Assembly: GCA_035222895.1 (NCBI GenBank)
Contig: JAVYIG010006402.1
Coordinates: 1-64,000, forward strand
Direction of reading: 5' to 3'
Length of the DNA: 64,000 bases
From: Strongylocentrotus droebachiensis
Lineage: Eukaryota; Echinodermata; Echinoidea; Camarodonta; Strongylocentrotidae
Part shown: piece by piece, positions 27,528 to 39,300 of the stretch
Numbering within the stretch: the stretch's first letter is position 1
Layout of the letters: every line of letters begins with the position of its first letter
Notes under the pieces: generated by a model
The model's input: the letters and a program-made list of their open reading frames with translations, nothing else
What the model was told of the DNA's origin: nothing
Database searches by the model: none
Position numbers and translations under genes: made by a program

Positions 27528-28715
27528 TGTATAGGCCAATATGCGTACAGGTCGGGGGTTGGGGTCTGAAAGGAATTGAAAACTCCTTGCAATATTCGGG
27601 CAACCGTAACCGTCGGTCTCAACTTAATTTCCAAATACTATGGCAAATTGATGACTTTCGTTATGATCGAAGAGTCATAACATTTTGCTCGATTGTAAGG
27701 TTTAGACCCTTGGCCCTATAGCCTTCAAGTACCGGTTCCCATTGACGTGTCGACTTTATGAGAGCTTTCATAGCTCCTTGGTTTAAGGAAAGGGAACGGG
27801 GGCCGGTGTACGGGGCCCGGTTACCCGTATTATTCAAAGTCGAGGTTTGTTTACATCATATAAGTGGGATATTAAAGAATAACAGCATAGTTCTAGCATT
27901 TTGAAAAACAATAATATTTCCTCACGAATATTTTTTTCTTTCTGTCAGTTAGGTGCGCTGATGTAGACTAATGCATACGAGTTATAATTAGATTGTATTC
28001 AGATCATAATCAAAATGCTGTTCATTTTCCCCAAATTAAGGGTAACCTACATGTATATGAATTTATAGGCTTCACGCAGGGGCGGCGGATCGTCTTCCAC
28101 AGTGGGAGGGGGGCACCAACTTTTCTGGAGAGCAAAAAAGGGGCACCTACAAAGCCAAAGGGAAACCTGTAAGTGAACATACACAATTTGTATACATTGG
28201 TATATACCCCTCCATCGTCATGATTATGATCACACTAGGTGGTTATCATTATTTTTTTAATTTTTTTTTGACGTGGTACAAGTACAAGACACTGTTGAGT
28301 TTTGTAATAGAGGGCGCTACACAAAATAATGTTTTGTGAGATAATGAAAAACTGAGTGTCAAATTTGAATAAGCAAGACCGTACAAACTAGGGGTTCGCG
28401 GGGTCCCCCCCCCCCCTTAACAAAAAAGAAACAACCAAAAGAGGTAATTTTTTTGTGGTTGAATTATAGAGCTAAGAAAAACTCGCTAGTCTTGTCTATG
28501 ATTTACGTTAAAGAAGAATGCAAGTCAGACAGACTGTTTATTTAATTAATACAGAAAAACCCTGAAGAGAAACAAAAACCACATAGTGAAAGTTTAAACA
28601 AATTAGGACAATCCGTGAAAGAGTTTATGGATTTTCAAAGTTTTGATACATCATTATCAACCGTCGGTACCTGTTAGATTTGAATAGGGGCAATTATCAA
28701 TTATCTCGTACCTGA

Positions 28716-28995
28716 AAAGGGGCACTTACCAGAGATGAAAAGGGGCACTTATGAGAATGGAAAAGGGACCCTTATTGCAAAGGAGAAAAGGAGCAATTGT
28801 CGAAGGAAAAGGGGCAATTATCAGATTTTAATGGGGGCATTTATCAGATTTTAACGAGATGTAAAGGGACATTTATGAGAAAGTGAAGGGGATGGTATGA
28901 ACAAATGGGGGTGCACTTATCAAAGGAAAAAGGGGCGCTTATTAGAAGGGGAAGGGGCAGTTCTTACAAAGGAAAAGGGGCACTTGTCCAATTTA
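28716..28995. repeat. Degenerate tandem repeat, AAAAGGGGCACTTAT-type units
   Basis: Roughly ten imperfect units of about 25-30 bp follow one another, each built on AAAAGGGGCACTTATCAG with variations. Related wording occurs at about 28130-28150 next to a hAT-like start (CAGGGGCGGCGGATCG at 28078), so the array may be the interior of a broken element. I could not find its other end. Confidence 0.65.
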
Positions 28996-29322
28996 AAAAA
29001 AAAGCACTTTGGGGGTACCTATAAAAGTGGGGGCACTGCCGGGCCCCATGCCCTCTCCCCCGGAGCGCTGCCTTTGGCTTTGCGAACTGCATATTATCGA
29101 CGGTAGGCCTATTGCAGATTTTGTGTTTGTTTAATAATGTCGATGAGGTTTTATTTGTAGTTTGATAATTATTTATTGCAATGATGTCTTAGATTTCCAA
29201 ATTTGACTAAAAACTCAGTTTGGGTCCGAAATTTGCTAGAAGGCGCCCCCCCCCCCTTTTTTTCCCCCTTTCAAATGCACCCGTATCGTGCATCGATCGA
29301 CTTTGGCCAAATCGTCTTTTAA

Positions 29323-29733
29323 AGGACAAGTCCACTCCAAAAATAACTTACTTTCAATAGAAGCAGAAAAATCAGACACACCTATCAAAAAAAGATAACT
29401 ATAAATATGAAAGTTGTGAATTTTTAATGACATACAAAACTCTGAAAATTACAAGACAAATTGGCAACTCACTCATGAGTCTGTGACTTCATTGCCTCAC
29501 TATCCACTAATTGTTTTCTTTACATTGATAATATAAATTTCCACTTTTTGCCCTGAAAATCTTATTTCCTAACACCAGCATCCAATTTATATTATTAGGT
29601 TTTTGTGTGGATGCACTAAGTAATATAGAGTTATTTTTTTAGTTAAATCATGAAAAATGTGATTTTTTTTAAACTACCTATATACAAATCAATAATCTAC
29701 TAACAGTAAATTATTTTGGAGTAGACTCGGCCT
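29323..29733. mobile_element. 411-bp TTAA-flanked MITE (piggyBac-type target)
   Basis: The ends are AGGACAAGTCCACTCC and the complement of AGGCCGAGTCTACTCC. TTAA lies on both sides (29319-29322 and 29734-29737). The interior is AT-rich and non-coding. It lies about 650 bp upstream of the mitochondrial carrier gene's start codon. Confidence 0.75.
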
Positions 29734-30388
29734 TTAATTATCACGCCAAGCGCCATGTTATCATAGAGATATTAAGTATATATCTCTATGCATATTATTG
29801 ACCTCACGTATCACGTACCTAGATGCCCAGGGTACAAGCGCGCATCTCCAATGCGTCATCTACTGGGCATGCGTAGTAGAGCAGCGATCTCAGTATACCG
29901 AGGATGTAAACAATCCCTCGTGCCTTTGTTTACAATGCACATGTAGCGTGCATAGAAGAGAGCATTGCTGCAGACATTTCTGAGATGGAATAACTGAGGG
30001 AGGAGGCCACTGCCGTTTTGCCTTGTGCAAAACGGCACCACCAACATACGCATTGTACAGAAGAATCTTAATTCACACATGGTTACACTCGGCTGTCAAC
30101 GAACAACAGATTTTACGTGAGTTTGTAAATAATTGACCAACAACCGACACAAGTTTTGCTCCCGCTCTGGTAAACTGAAATATCGTCTACCGCTGATCTT
30201 TTCCATATTACATTTTCAACTTGCAGGTCATGGCTTTAAGTTATATAAATCCATCATTCTGATAGACTCTGGAGTCTTGAAGTTGATTATTGCCATAGGA
30301 CTTTTGGAGATTTTTCGTCAATACATGGTATCTGGATACCTGCTGCAGCGTTGGAGAAGAATTCTTCGTGAGGAAAGGAGGCATCAAA

Positions 30389-33300
30389 ATGGACCTGACA
30401 AGTTCGTCACGCTTAGCAAACTCGAGAAGTTTTGCAGCGGCTAGCGTGCCCCATTTACACTGGCATCCCCTGCCTTCGTCAGCCCGCCCTAGAAACAGGA
30501 GTATTACGGGGACTGATGGAGCTGGAGGTACACCGACCGGACCCAAACTAGGCAAAGGTAAATCAGTCCATCATCATCATCCTCACCCTGGGCAGCCCGG
30601 GCTAGTGCATGGAGGTAGCAGAAAGACAATTACAGAGCCGCAAAATGTGAGAAGGAAATCCCCTCCCCATCAGGCCATCACACCTGCTGCTGTCGGGGAA
30701 ATTGCAAAGGCCAGTGGCAGTGAATCTGGGAAAAATATCCATCACAGATATGTTGATCATCATCATCACCATCACCATGATATCACACCGTTGCAAAGGT
30801 CAATTGCATCTGGAGTTGGGACAGTTTTCATGTCGGTGACAAGTGAGTATACACTTTACTTCGATCTGGAAGACGTTTCTTATATCAAATGATCTTCTTA
30901 TAAATATGATTTCTGACTAGATTTCAAAATCATTACCAGAGAACCTGTCACTTGATTGATATACCATCAAGGAAGAAAAATAGTGTCAAAAGTTCACCCT
31001 AGAGCTAGATATGTTAAAGTCATGAGACATGCATGTAATTGTAAAGTTTAGAAAATTTTGAATATTTTCCATAAGAAGAAAAACATCGATAAAGATGCCT
31101 TACAAGAGAAGAAAAAAAATGAATGTAGGATGAGGATTAAACTTCAAATCCATGCATGTGTAAAGACTTAAGAGGTGTATAAAGTAATTTACCAGTTTTT
31201 TTAATGCTCCCCCATCTCCCTTTTGGAGCATCAAAAGACAGAATTATCTGTTTTGATGGAGCCAGAAAGGTGCTTACTCATATACAGTATGTATACTTAA
31301 ACACAGACTTAAATCCCTTTTGGCTCCAAAGAGGCAATATCCTCACAAGAAAGTAATAGGTAGGGTTATCTACTTCTTAATTGTACCACATTGAAGAAAA
31401 TTTGTTTTCAGATTGCTGGCTTGTGGTGACTGGTGAGGAAATAGTTTGTTATTGTTATTTTGCAAGACTGACTAGTGACCGGACTACAGAGGCCTTGTTA
31501 TAGGTCTACCCTGATATTTAATTGGTTAAAAAGAAGAAAAAAAACTTTTAATGTCACCTGGAAACGCAGACTGTACAATCTGCAGTCCTCAGTTTTCATG
31601 CAGTACTACTTCCTCCCCCATCCCACTTCCTCTCACCCCCCCCCCCCCCCCCTTCCAAACTTGCTACATAATTCATAATATAAGAGGAATGGAAGATCTG
31701 CATCCGCGCATGTTCTGTACTACAGGTAAAGCGTAATATCAGTCTGGTCAGTTCTTAGAACAAGTGACCTCGCATACTGTGCTTAGCAGGATGACCCAAA
31801 CAATGGTACAGTCCATTGATTCTCTTTCTCTGACAAATAATTGATTGCACACTCCTAGCCATGTGATATGTGTCCTTGGCAACAATAATGAGGTATCTAC
31901 ACTTAGAGATAAATGGCTTGCTACTGATATAGTGTGGGGGTTTTTTTTAGAAGGAGAGAGAGAGCCATAGGGATGTCAACTCATATACTTTGAACTAGAG
32001 TTAACATCCTTTTGGCTCTAACAGTTGATTTGTTCTTCCTGATTTTGTACAATAGGCCTAATGATTAGTTATAGACTTTTGTTCCAAAAAAATATTTTGT
32101 AAACATCATTGTAATTCATCATTGTCATTTGAAACATATTTTGTGTCTTGAAAAAATTGTGTACTGTTCTTTTGTGAAAGAAGCAGTTGCATGCATGTTT
32201 TTAACTCAAAAGTAGAGCAGTTAGGTAAGCAGTACATAATGTTATGCTTCACTAATTTGGCATAAAAAGATAATTTAATAAACTAGTTGATCTAGATTCA
32301 TTGAAGTTGGGGGGGGGGGCAGTTGCCTTGTCTGGTATGGGAAAGTCTCTAATAATATGCCATCTGTCATCCTATGAGGAAAGATGACAAATACAGTTTT
32401 ATAAATGAGTTTTTCCACTGCACATCAGACATGCAGTCATTTAAAGACTACAGCAAGAGCTTCTACTAGTACTACCATGAAATAAATGTTACTCCCATCA
32501 TAAATACATCATGTACTATATTCTAAAGCTACATGTACTAATATTATAGTAGCTGGACATTAGCGCACAGTTATTAAGGTGTACAGGCATAGAGGCCTAT
32601 TGGCCTACGGTAGGTCTGTAGTGGTGTATAGTACATGCAGATCTGTACAGAGGAACTGTATCCTGATCAATATTTATAAATGTTATGTTTACCAAGAGAA
32701 GTGTTGGCTTTCAACATTGTAGTAGCTGTGGCAGTGTTTGTTTTGAAATTGAAGTACTACTTGTAGTTCAAGAAGGGAATCACATGTAGTATAGAGTAGA
32801 TCCCATACCAGTGAGCTTCAAATTATCTTGTGAATACTGGTATTATAAATGTAAGTCTTGAATCTGTAAATCTGCACCATAATTAGGATAATTGACACTT
32901 TTCTAAACTTTAAATTTCTCAAAATTAATTTTGGCTGTAGGTGTTTTAACATTCTTTGTACATATGTATAGGCATGTACATGTAGCTCAGTCTATCTTAA
33001 TGGTTTGGACATTTAAATTAGAAGCATTACACTAGGTCCTAAGGCACTCAGTTTTGAAGTAGAAGTTGTAAAGTTTCAAGAAGATGTCAGGCTCCCAGAA
33101 AATTATATAATATGACAGCACACAGGCATCTGAATACATCTAGCAAAGTAACAACAGCATGGTTTGTATATATATTAGTGATGTTATATCCCTTATGTCT
33201 CAATTGTGCGGTTCCAGAGCTATCAACAGTTATGAGTCATTGTGATCCTCCTGATATTTTCCTGTGATCTGATTTGTTGCTATATAAGCCAACCAGAGGA

Positions 33301-36300
33301 CATTTGTTCGCTTGTCAGGTTATGATTATGCAGTGCCACAGGGCCATAATACATGTATATGAACAATTAGGACCTGATATAAACAAGTCTATACCGTAGT
33401 CTCATGCCTTACTTTTGTTGAGCTATTACGTACTGGGCTTCCTGATCCTCCTCAAGTTCCGGATATGAATTTCAACACTCTCTACAAATTCTGTGACATT
33501 CACTGCAGACTTTCAGAAGCATTAGATCATTAAAGACATAATCCTTCACCTTTTTGTTGGGGGGGGGGGGGTGTCGGGCCTTCATTGTACTGTTTTCTAT
33601 TATATATTTTTTGACTAAATAGAATATTTGGGCTGACTGACACCATCTCTTGCTTTAATATCTGGTGACCTCAGTTGACAAAGATAATTATCTTGAAGTA
33701 AACAATAGCAACTGCTTGGGTTCTCATTCTCTGTGGTGTTTACTTGACCTGGAATTCCCTCTTTTGTTTAGGGAGCTGAATAGGAATAGAATACTGCATG
33801 TTCAAATCTTCTTTATTCTATTCTAGGCAGTGTACAATTACCATCAACATATCAAATTCTTATTTCCTTTATTGCAACAGTGGCTTATCCAGATATTGAT
33901 ATGTGGGGAGGGGGGGGGGAAATCCTCTCTACACAGGATGATGTGTGTTTGGGAGGGGGGGGGGGGGTAGGGATGATGAATCTGGTTAGCATCAATTCAT
34001 AGACTTCCTATGATTGTGGGGCAGCACAGGGTGCGTTTCTTCACCCTTTCCTGGATACACCATTGCTGTAAATGGCATACTTCCTGTACATGGAGGACTT
34101 TCAATGACCATGCATTCTTGAATGCATCATGTGTATATTTCATTGAAGTTTAATCATCAAATTAGGGTATATTGTCTCTTTATTTGTAACAAAAAAAATT
34201 GTATTTATTGTACTTATCCATATCAATTCTTTTCCCACCTCTCTCTCTTCTATCTCTCTCTCTCTCTCGCTCTCTTCTCTCTTTCTCTATCCGTCTACCT
34301 TTCTCTATCCGTCTACCTTTCTCTATCCGTCTACCTTTCTCTATCCGTCTACCTTTCTCTATCCGTCTACCTTTCTCTGTGTTTATCTCTCTCATTATAT
34401 GTATTTTTTTCTCTACTTTTCTATATATGCATTATTTCTGTATTTTCTTTATTCTTTTATTTCTCTCTCCCCAGTGAACCCTCTTGATGTGGTAAAGGTC
34501 AGACTCCAAGCTCAGTGCAAATTATTAACCAATAGTAAGTATCTTCTCACCGCAGTTGCCTCAATATGAAAAAAAAAATCAGATTGAACAGTATGTTAAA
34601 AAATAAAGTATACCAGCTCACCTAACAATATGATTTATATACAGTAAACTAATCTCAACAACCTTTAGCAGATATTCTGTGAGCCAAGGGATAATGAGTA
34701 ACAAAGAAAAAAAAGAATCACACTAGGCCCCCCCCCCCCCCCCCCCCCCCCAGGTAGTCAAGTCAGACATAGGTTCATGCAAGCCTTATTCTATGCCAGT
34801 TAGTACGTGTGCATCAGACAAGTAGTCTACTCACAAGTTTCATATTTTGTCAACTGAAAGATTATGTAAACTTGCAACATTTTTCTATAGAATCAATATC
34901 TGTAGCTCATATTTGAATAGGCTTTACTTCCTAACACACAGAAAACAAATATTTTTGGTGATTGCTAAACTTTAAGATGTACTTTTCTAGTTATGAATCA
35001 TGAGGTCGTATAGCTAGCTACTATACACACAGGCTTGTATAATTTGTAAGACAATGCTTTCTATAAAGTTGCAATGAACATATGAAGCATCCATACCAAG
35101 TCAAACCTCATAATCATGCACCTGATATTCCATAGAGGATTCACAACCCTAACTAAGGATGAACTGTAAGGTCAAGTGAAGGTCAAGGAGAAGGGGTAAT
35201 CTTATGAGAAATCCACCCTACTGGCCATCTGCCAATATTATTAGGTGGATATACCTGGGCTACAGCTAGTGCTTGATAATAAATGTTGTATGTAAATAGT
35301 AACATTGATCACTTTTACATATTCTTTCCAAAAATACCAAAATATTATTTAAATGCCCACATTTCTATGATTAGTATTCAACACATTAATAATCTTTTGA
35401 TTAAGTACCAATTTACTAAATTTGGGGAAAAGAAATTTAAATTCATTTGTTTTTGTTTGTTCACCAAGTACCAATTCAATGAAATGGACTACATGTATGT
35501 GTATGCTCAACAGATTCATTTTGATTTCTTGCAATTTGGAAGTCATTTTTTTCATCACTCAGTACCAGTTAATACATTTCTGTCAATTAAAACCTGAAAA
35601 TCGAAGCTAGAGAAAAAATAACCTCTTGAATCATCTTTTTTAGATGGAAATTCAACAGGAAATCACTCAAACCAGGTAGGGAGAATGTCCCCCAAACCCA
35701 TCTCGGGAATCTACAGAGATCTTGCCACATCATCCTCGTTAAGTGAGAAAGGATACCAGCTCAAGACTGCCAGACTGACTGGAACTTTTGTAAGTACATG
35801 TACACTGTATGCACTAATAAATCTAGAAATCATATTGTTTATCTTCAGTTACAAACAAAGAAGAAAAAACTAAGTCCAAATATAAGGCTTTTTATGTATT
35901 TCCTTCAATTTTCATGTACATGTATAAAGCCAATTTCATATGTATAGTGACGAGAAGTGATTTGAAAGTTATGAAGCTGGATTCAAATAAAGTAAGATCA
36001 ATTCAAAGTCTTTCTCTTAGAGAAAACTTTTAAGAATCCTGTAGCAGTCATCTAGAGATCTTTAAGTTCTGCAGGTTATCCAAGATAGAACATTGGTAAG
36101 TCAGTAAATCAGGGCTTGGCAATTCATACTTTAAAAGTAAGGAGTTTAAAGTCTATAGATCACTAAGATGGAAGAGATAAAACTTTGAATGTTCAACATT
36201 TAATTTGTACAGATAGTTAATTCACGAGTTACTTTGCATTAGCCCTATACTTATTAATGAAAGACACAATTTGATTTCCATCCATACAATCTCTCTCTGC

Positions 36301-39300
36301 TCCCCCCCCCCCCCCTCTCTCTCTCTCTTTCTCCCTCTTTTTCCCCTCTCTCTCCCTCGCACCCTCTCATTTCTCTTTCTTTATCTTCCACTCTCTTCTC
36401 TCTTTTCTTTCTCTCTTTTATCTATTTCCCCCTCTCTCTCTCTCTCTCTCTCTTTCTTTTCCTGTTATATCTTTCTCCCTTTTTCTCTTATTCCCCTTTT
36501 CTCCTTTTCTCTTTCTATCTCTTTCTCTTTCTATCTCTTTCTCTTTCACTCTTGTTTTCTCAATCACAGGATGGGTTCAGATCAATCATAAGGAATGAAG
36601 GTTTCACAAGATTATGGAGTGGTCTTGTTCCTACACTGTAAGTACCAGTTTGATCTAAACCTACATGTTTGTGTATGCTGCTGGCAGTATGGGCTACTAT
36701 AATATTTAGCATGGTCCATCAAAAATCTCCGCACAACCGATCCACTAAATAGTCCATGCTGTTCATGTATACATGTATATAGTTTAGGGAATGGTGAGAA
36801 TTTGGTTGTCAAGATCAATGTGCAAAATGAATTTACTGATTACTCAGTGATTTCTGATGAGAAAGGAGAGCAACTGAGGATATATGGTAACATTTTAGTT
36901 TCTTTAATCCACCCCCTTTTTTTTAGTGATGGGTTAGTTTGGCATAATTAACAAGCAAAAATTGTAACTTTTTTAACTTTCTTTGTTCTTTGTTGTTGTT
37001 TATTTCTTCAATTGGGCTTCTTCAATGAGCAAGAAACAAGAGTGTCTTAGGAAAGTTCTTTAGTTTGAATGAAAACATCAGGAGCAATTAAGCAAAAGAT
37101 TATCAGAAACCCAAGGACTAAGCTACACTAAGCTGTACTAAAGTGTTTTCTAGACAGTTTTGTTGATCCTAGCAGCCAGTCTGGATCCCATGATTCTATG
37201 CTATGGATCAGAGTAGCAGATGTATTAATGAGCATTTCCGGCCAATCCTCCAGCAGGGATTTAACCAGCCATTGAACTTGAAACATGACCTTATTTTTTC
37301 ATGAAAACAGGAATCGCACATTCTCTGTAGACCCGATCATTATTAGATACTCAACTCAAAGGAAGGAATATTATGCTACATATATGTAAATGTTGTCTGC
37401 CTTATCATTTCGGTTTTGCAGGCAATTTAAAAATTGTCCTCTTTGATGAAACTTAGAGACATGGCTACTCCTTAAACTGTTGGACTAAGTTAAGGTTTAA
37501 CTTTCAGTCCACCTTAATGAATATGAGCCAATGTTTATAGTCCATTTTATTAATGGAAATATGAGGAAACCTGGTTTATTATCAGTTTATGACGGTCTTA
37601 TCACTCCTTGAAATTAAACCTTCTGAATATTTGTGATGTGTCATTCATAATCTTTTTACACTTAAACAAGAAACAGATTGAAAGAGTACCTAAAATTATA
37701 TTATAATCTCAATGACATGGCCCATCTTATCCTAGATTGATGCGAATTCCAGCCAACGTGATGTATTTCACTGTCTACGACGGTCTGAAGAATCAGCTAG
37801 GGTTTGAATCCAGTCATTCCAGTGACCTGAAGAGCATTCTCATCACCATCTTTGCCAGCGGTACTGGAAGAAGTAAGTAGAACAATAGTCCTAAAGCTAC
37901 GTCTGTTACTGCCTCCCTGTTTAAATAGTAAAAATTGGCCTTAAACTTCACCCGTATTTACCATTTTTCCTAACTGTTATGATGTTAACACAAAATGTAG
38001 CACTAGCTGTTTCCAGGTAGAGTTGATAGTCCATGACCTCAACTGAAACTGTGCTCTCTTGATACACTGTTGTACCAAGTATAGAATAGGTTGGCTAATA
38101 GCCTGCTATTCTAACTTTCCAAGGATTAGTTTACCTACTTCAGACTTGGTAAATTGTAAGCAGTGAAAATTGATTTGATGTGGGAGACAAGTTATTGCTT
38201 GACATTTATTTTATGTTAGTATTGTAGTGGGAGTCAGTCAGAATCCCTTCTTGTACTATATCAATTGAGAAGGAGCTTCCAATTTTGATAATTTAGCTTG
38301 AAAGTACATTTGAGGAATATAAAGTCATTTTATGGAAAGCCATTATTAATGAGCATTGGGCCAAAATATTGTTCAGCTTAAATTTCATTGCATAATCAAT
38401 AAGTATTTCCCTTTTTTGTGTAAATATTTCATAAAGGTAAGACATGAATTGGTAAATGATCCATACAAAATATATCCCAGGCAGAGGTTCTGTTCCAATA
38501 CATGACATTTCAGCTTTGTAAACTTATTTCTACAAGAGTTAAAAAAGAGAGCTCCCTAGGCCTTGTTCACTCACAACTAAGTAAACCTCCTTTTAACAAA
38601 AAATGTTGCTGCACTTTTTCTTCTTTTACTCCCTCTTAACACACATTTAAGTGTAAAATGGGTTTTATATTGCTTTACCAGTTTTGTTGGGCAGTTAACC
38701 ACGTCACATATGAACGAGGTTGTTCAGTTCAAGGGAGGATATATCCTAAGTGTCGATGTTAAATAGGTCTCTTAGCAAACCATGATATACTCTCATCCAT
38801 TGGTTTCCTTCCTTCTTTCCTTCCGATGTCCTGATATGTTACACTGTTCACCCTAGGTCGAAGGTCATGCAGGAAGGAGTACCTGGGCCCTGTTTTATTA
38901 AACTTTTTATCAGGAACAAGTGTCCCATTTCTATATCAAATTTGCTAACATCAGCCAGTAACATGCAACCATGTCAGTAGCTCATAACAGTTATTATATA
39001 CCTCACTTAAGAAATCCAGCCATCTGATTGGTCGAATTGCATTCATAAACTTCAACTGTTCCTGTAAAATTCTCGGTAACCATGCATAAAACATTTCAAT
39101 ATTTTTAATAACCATGGTTACTCCATGGTTACCCCATAGGTTTACATGTTAAAAAATGGTTTGAGCGATGGAGGATACCGTAATGTGTGCGAAGGATTGG
39201 TCGGTAATTTCAATACAATTGAATCTCGATCGATCTTACCGACAATTTTATCTTGCATTGTTGACATGAAGACGAAAATAAACTCTCAAAAACAAAAAAA

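Noticed and set aside
27127..27534. Phe/Ser/Leu-rich open frames
   Set aside because: They are translations of a polypyrimidine tract inside a transposon-like element.
34122..34487. Repetitive frames encoding ISLSVYLSLSVYL-type or RRIEKG-type runs
   Set aside because: They come from the 18-bp microsatellite, whose length is a multiple of three. They overlap an intron and a splice acceptor.
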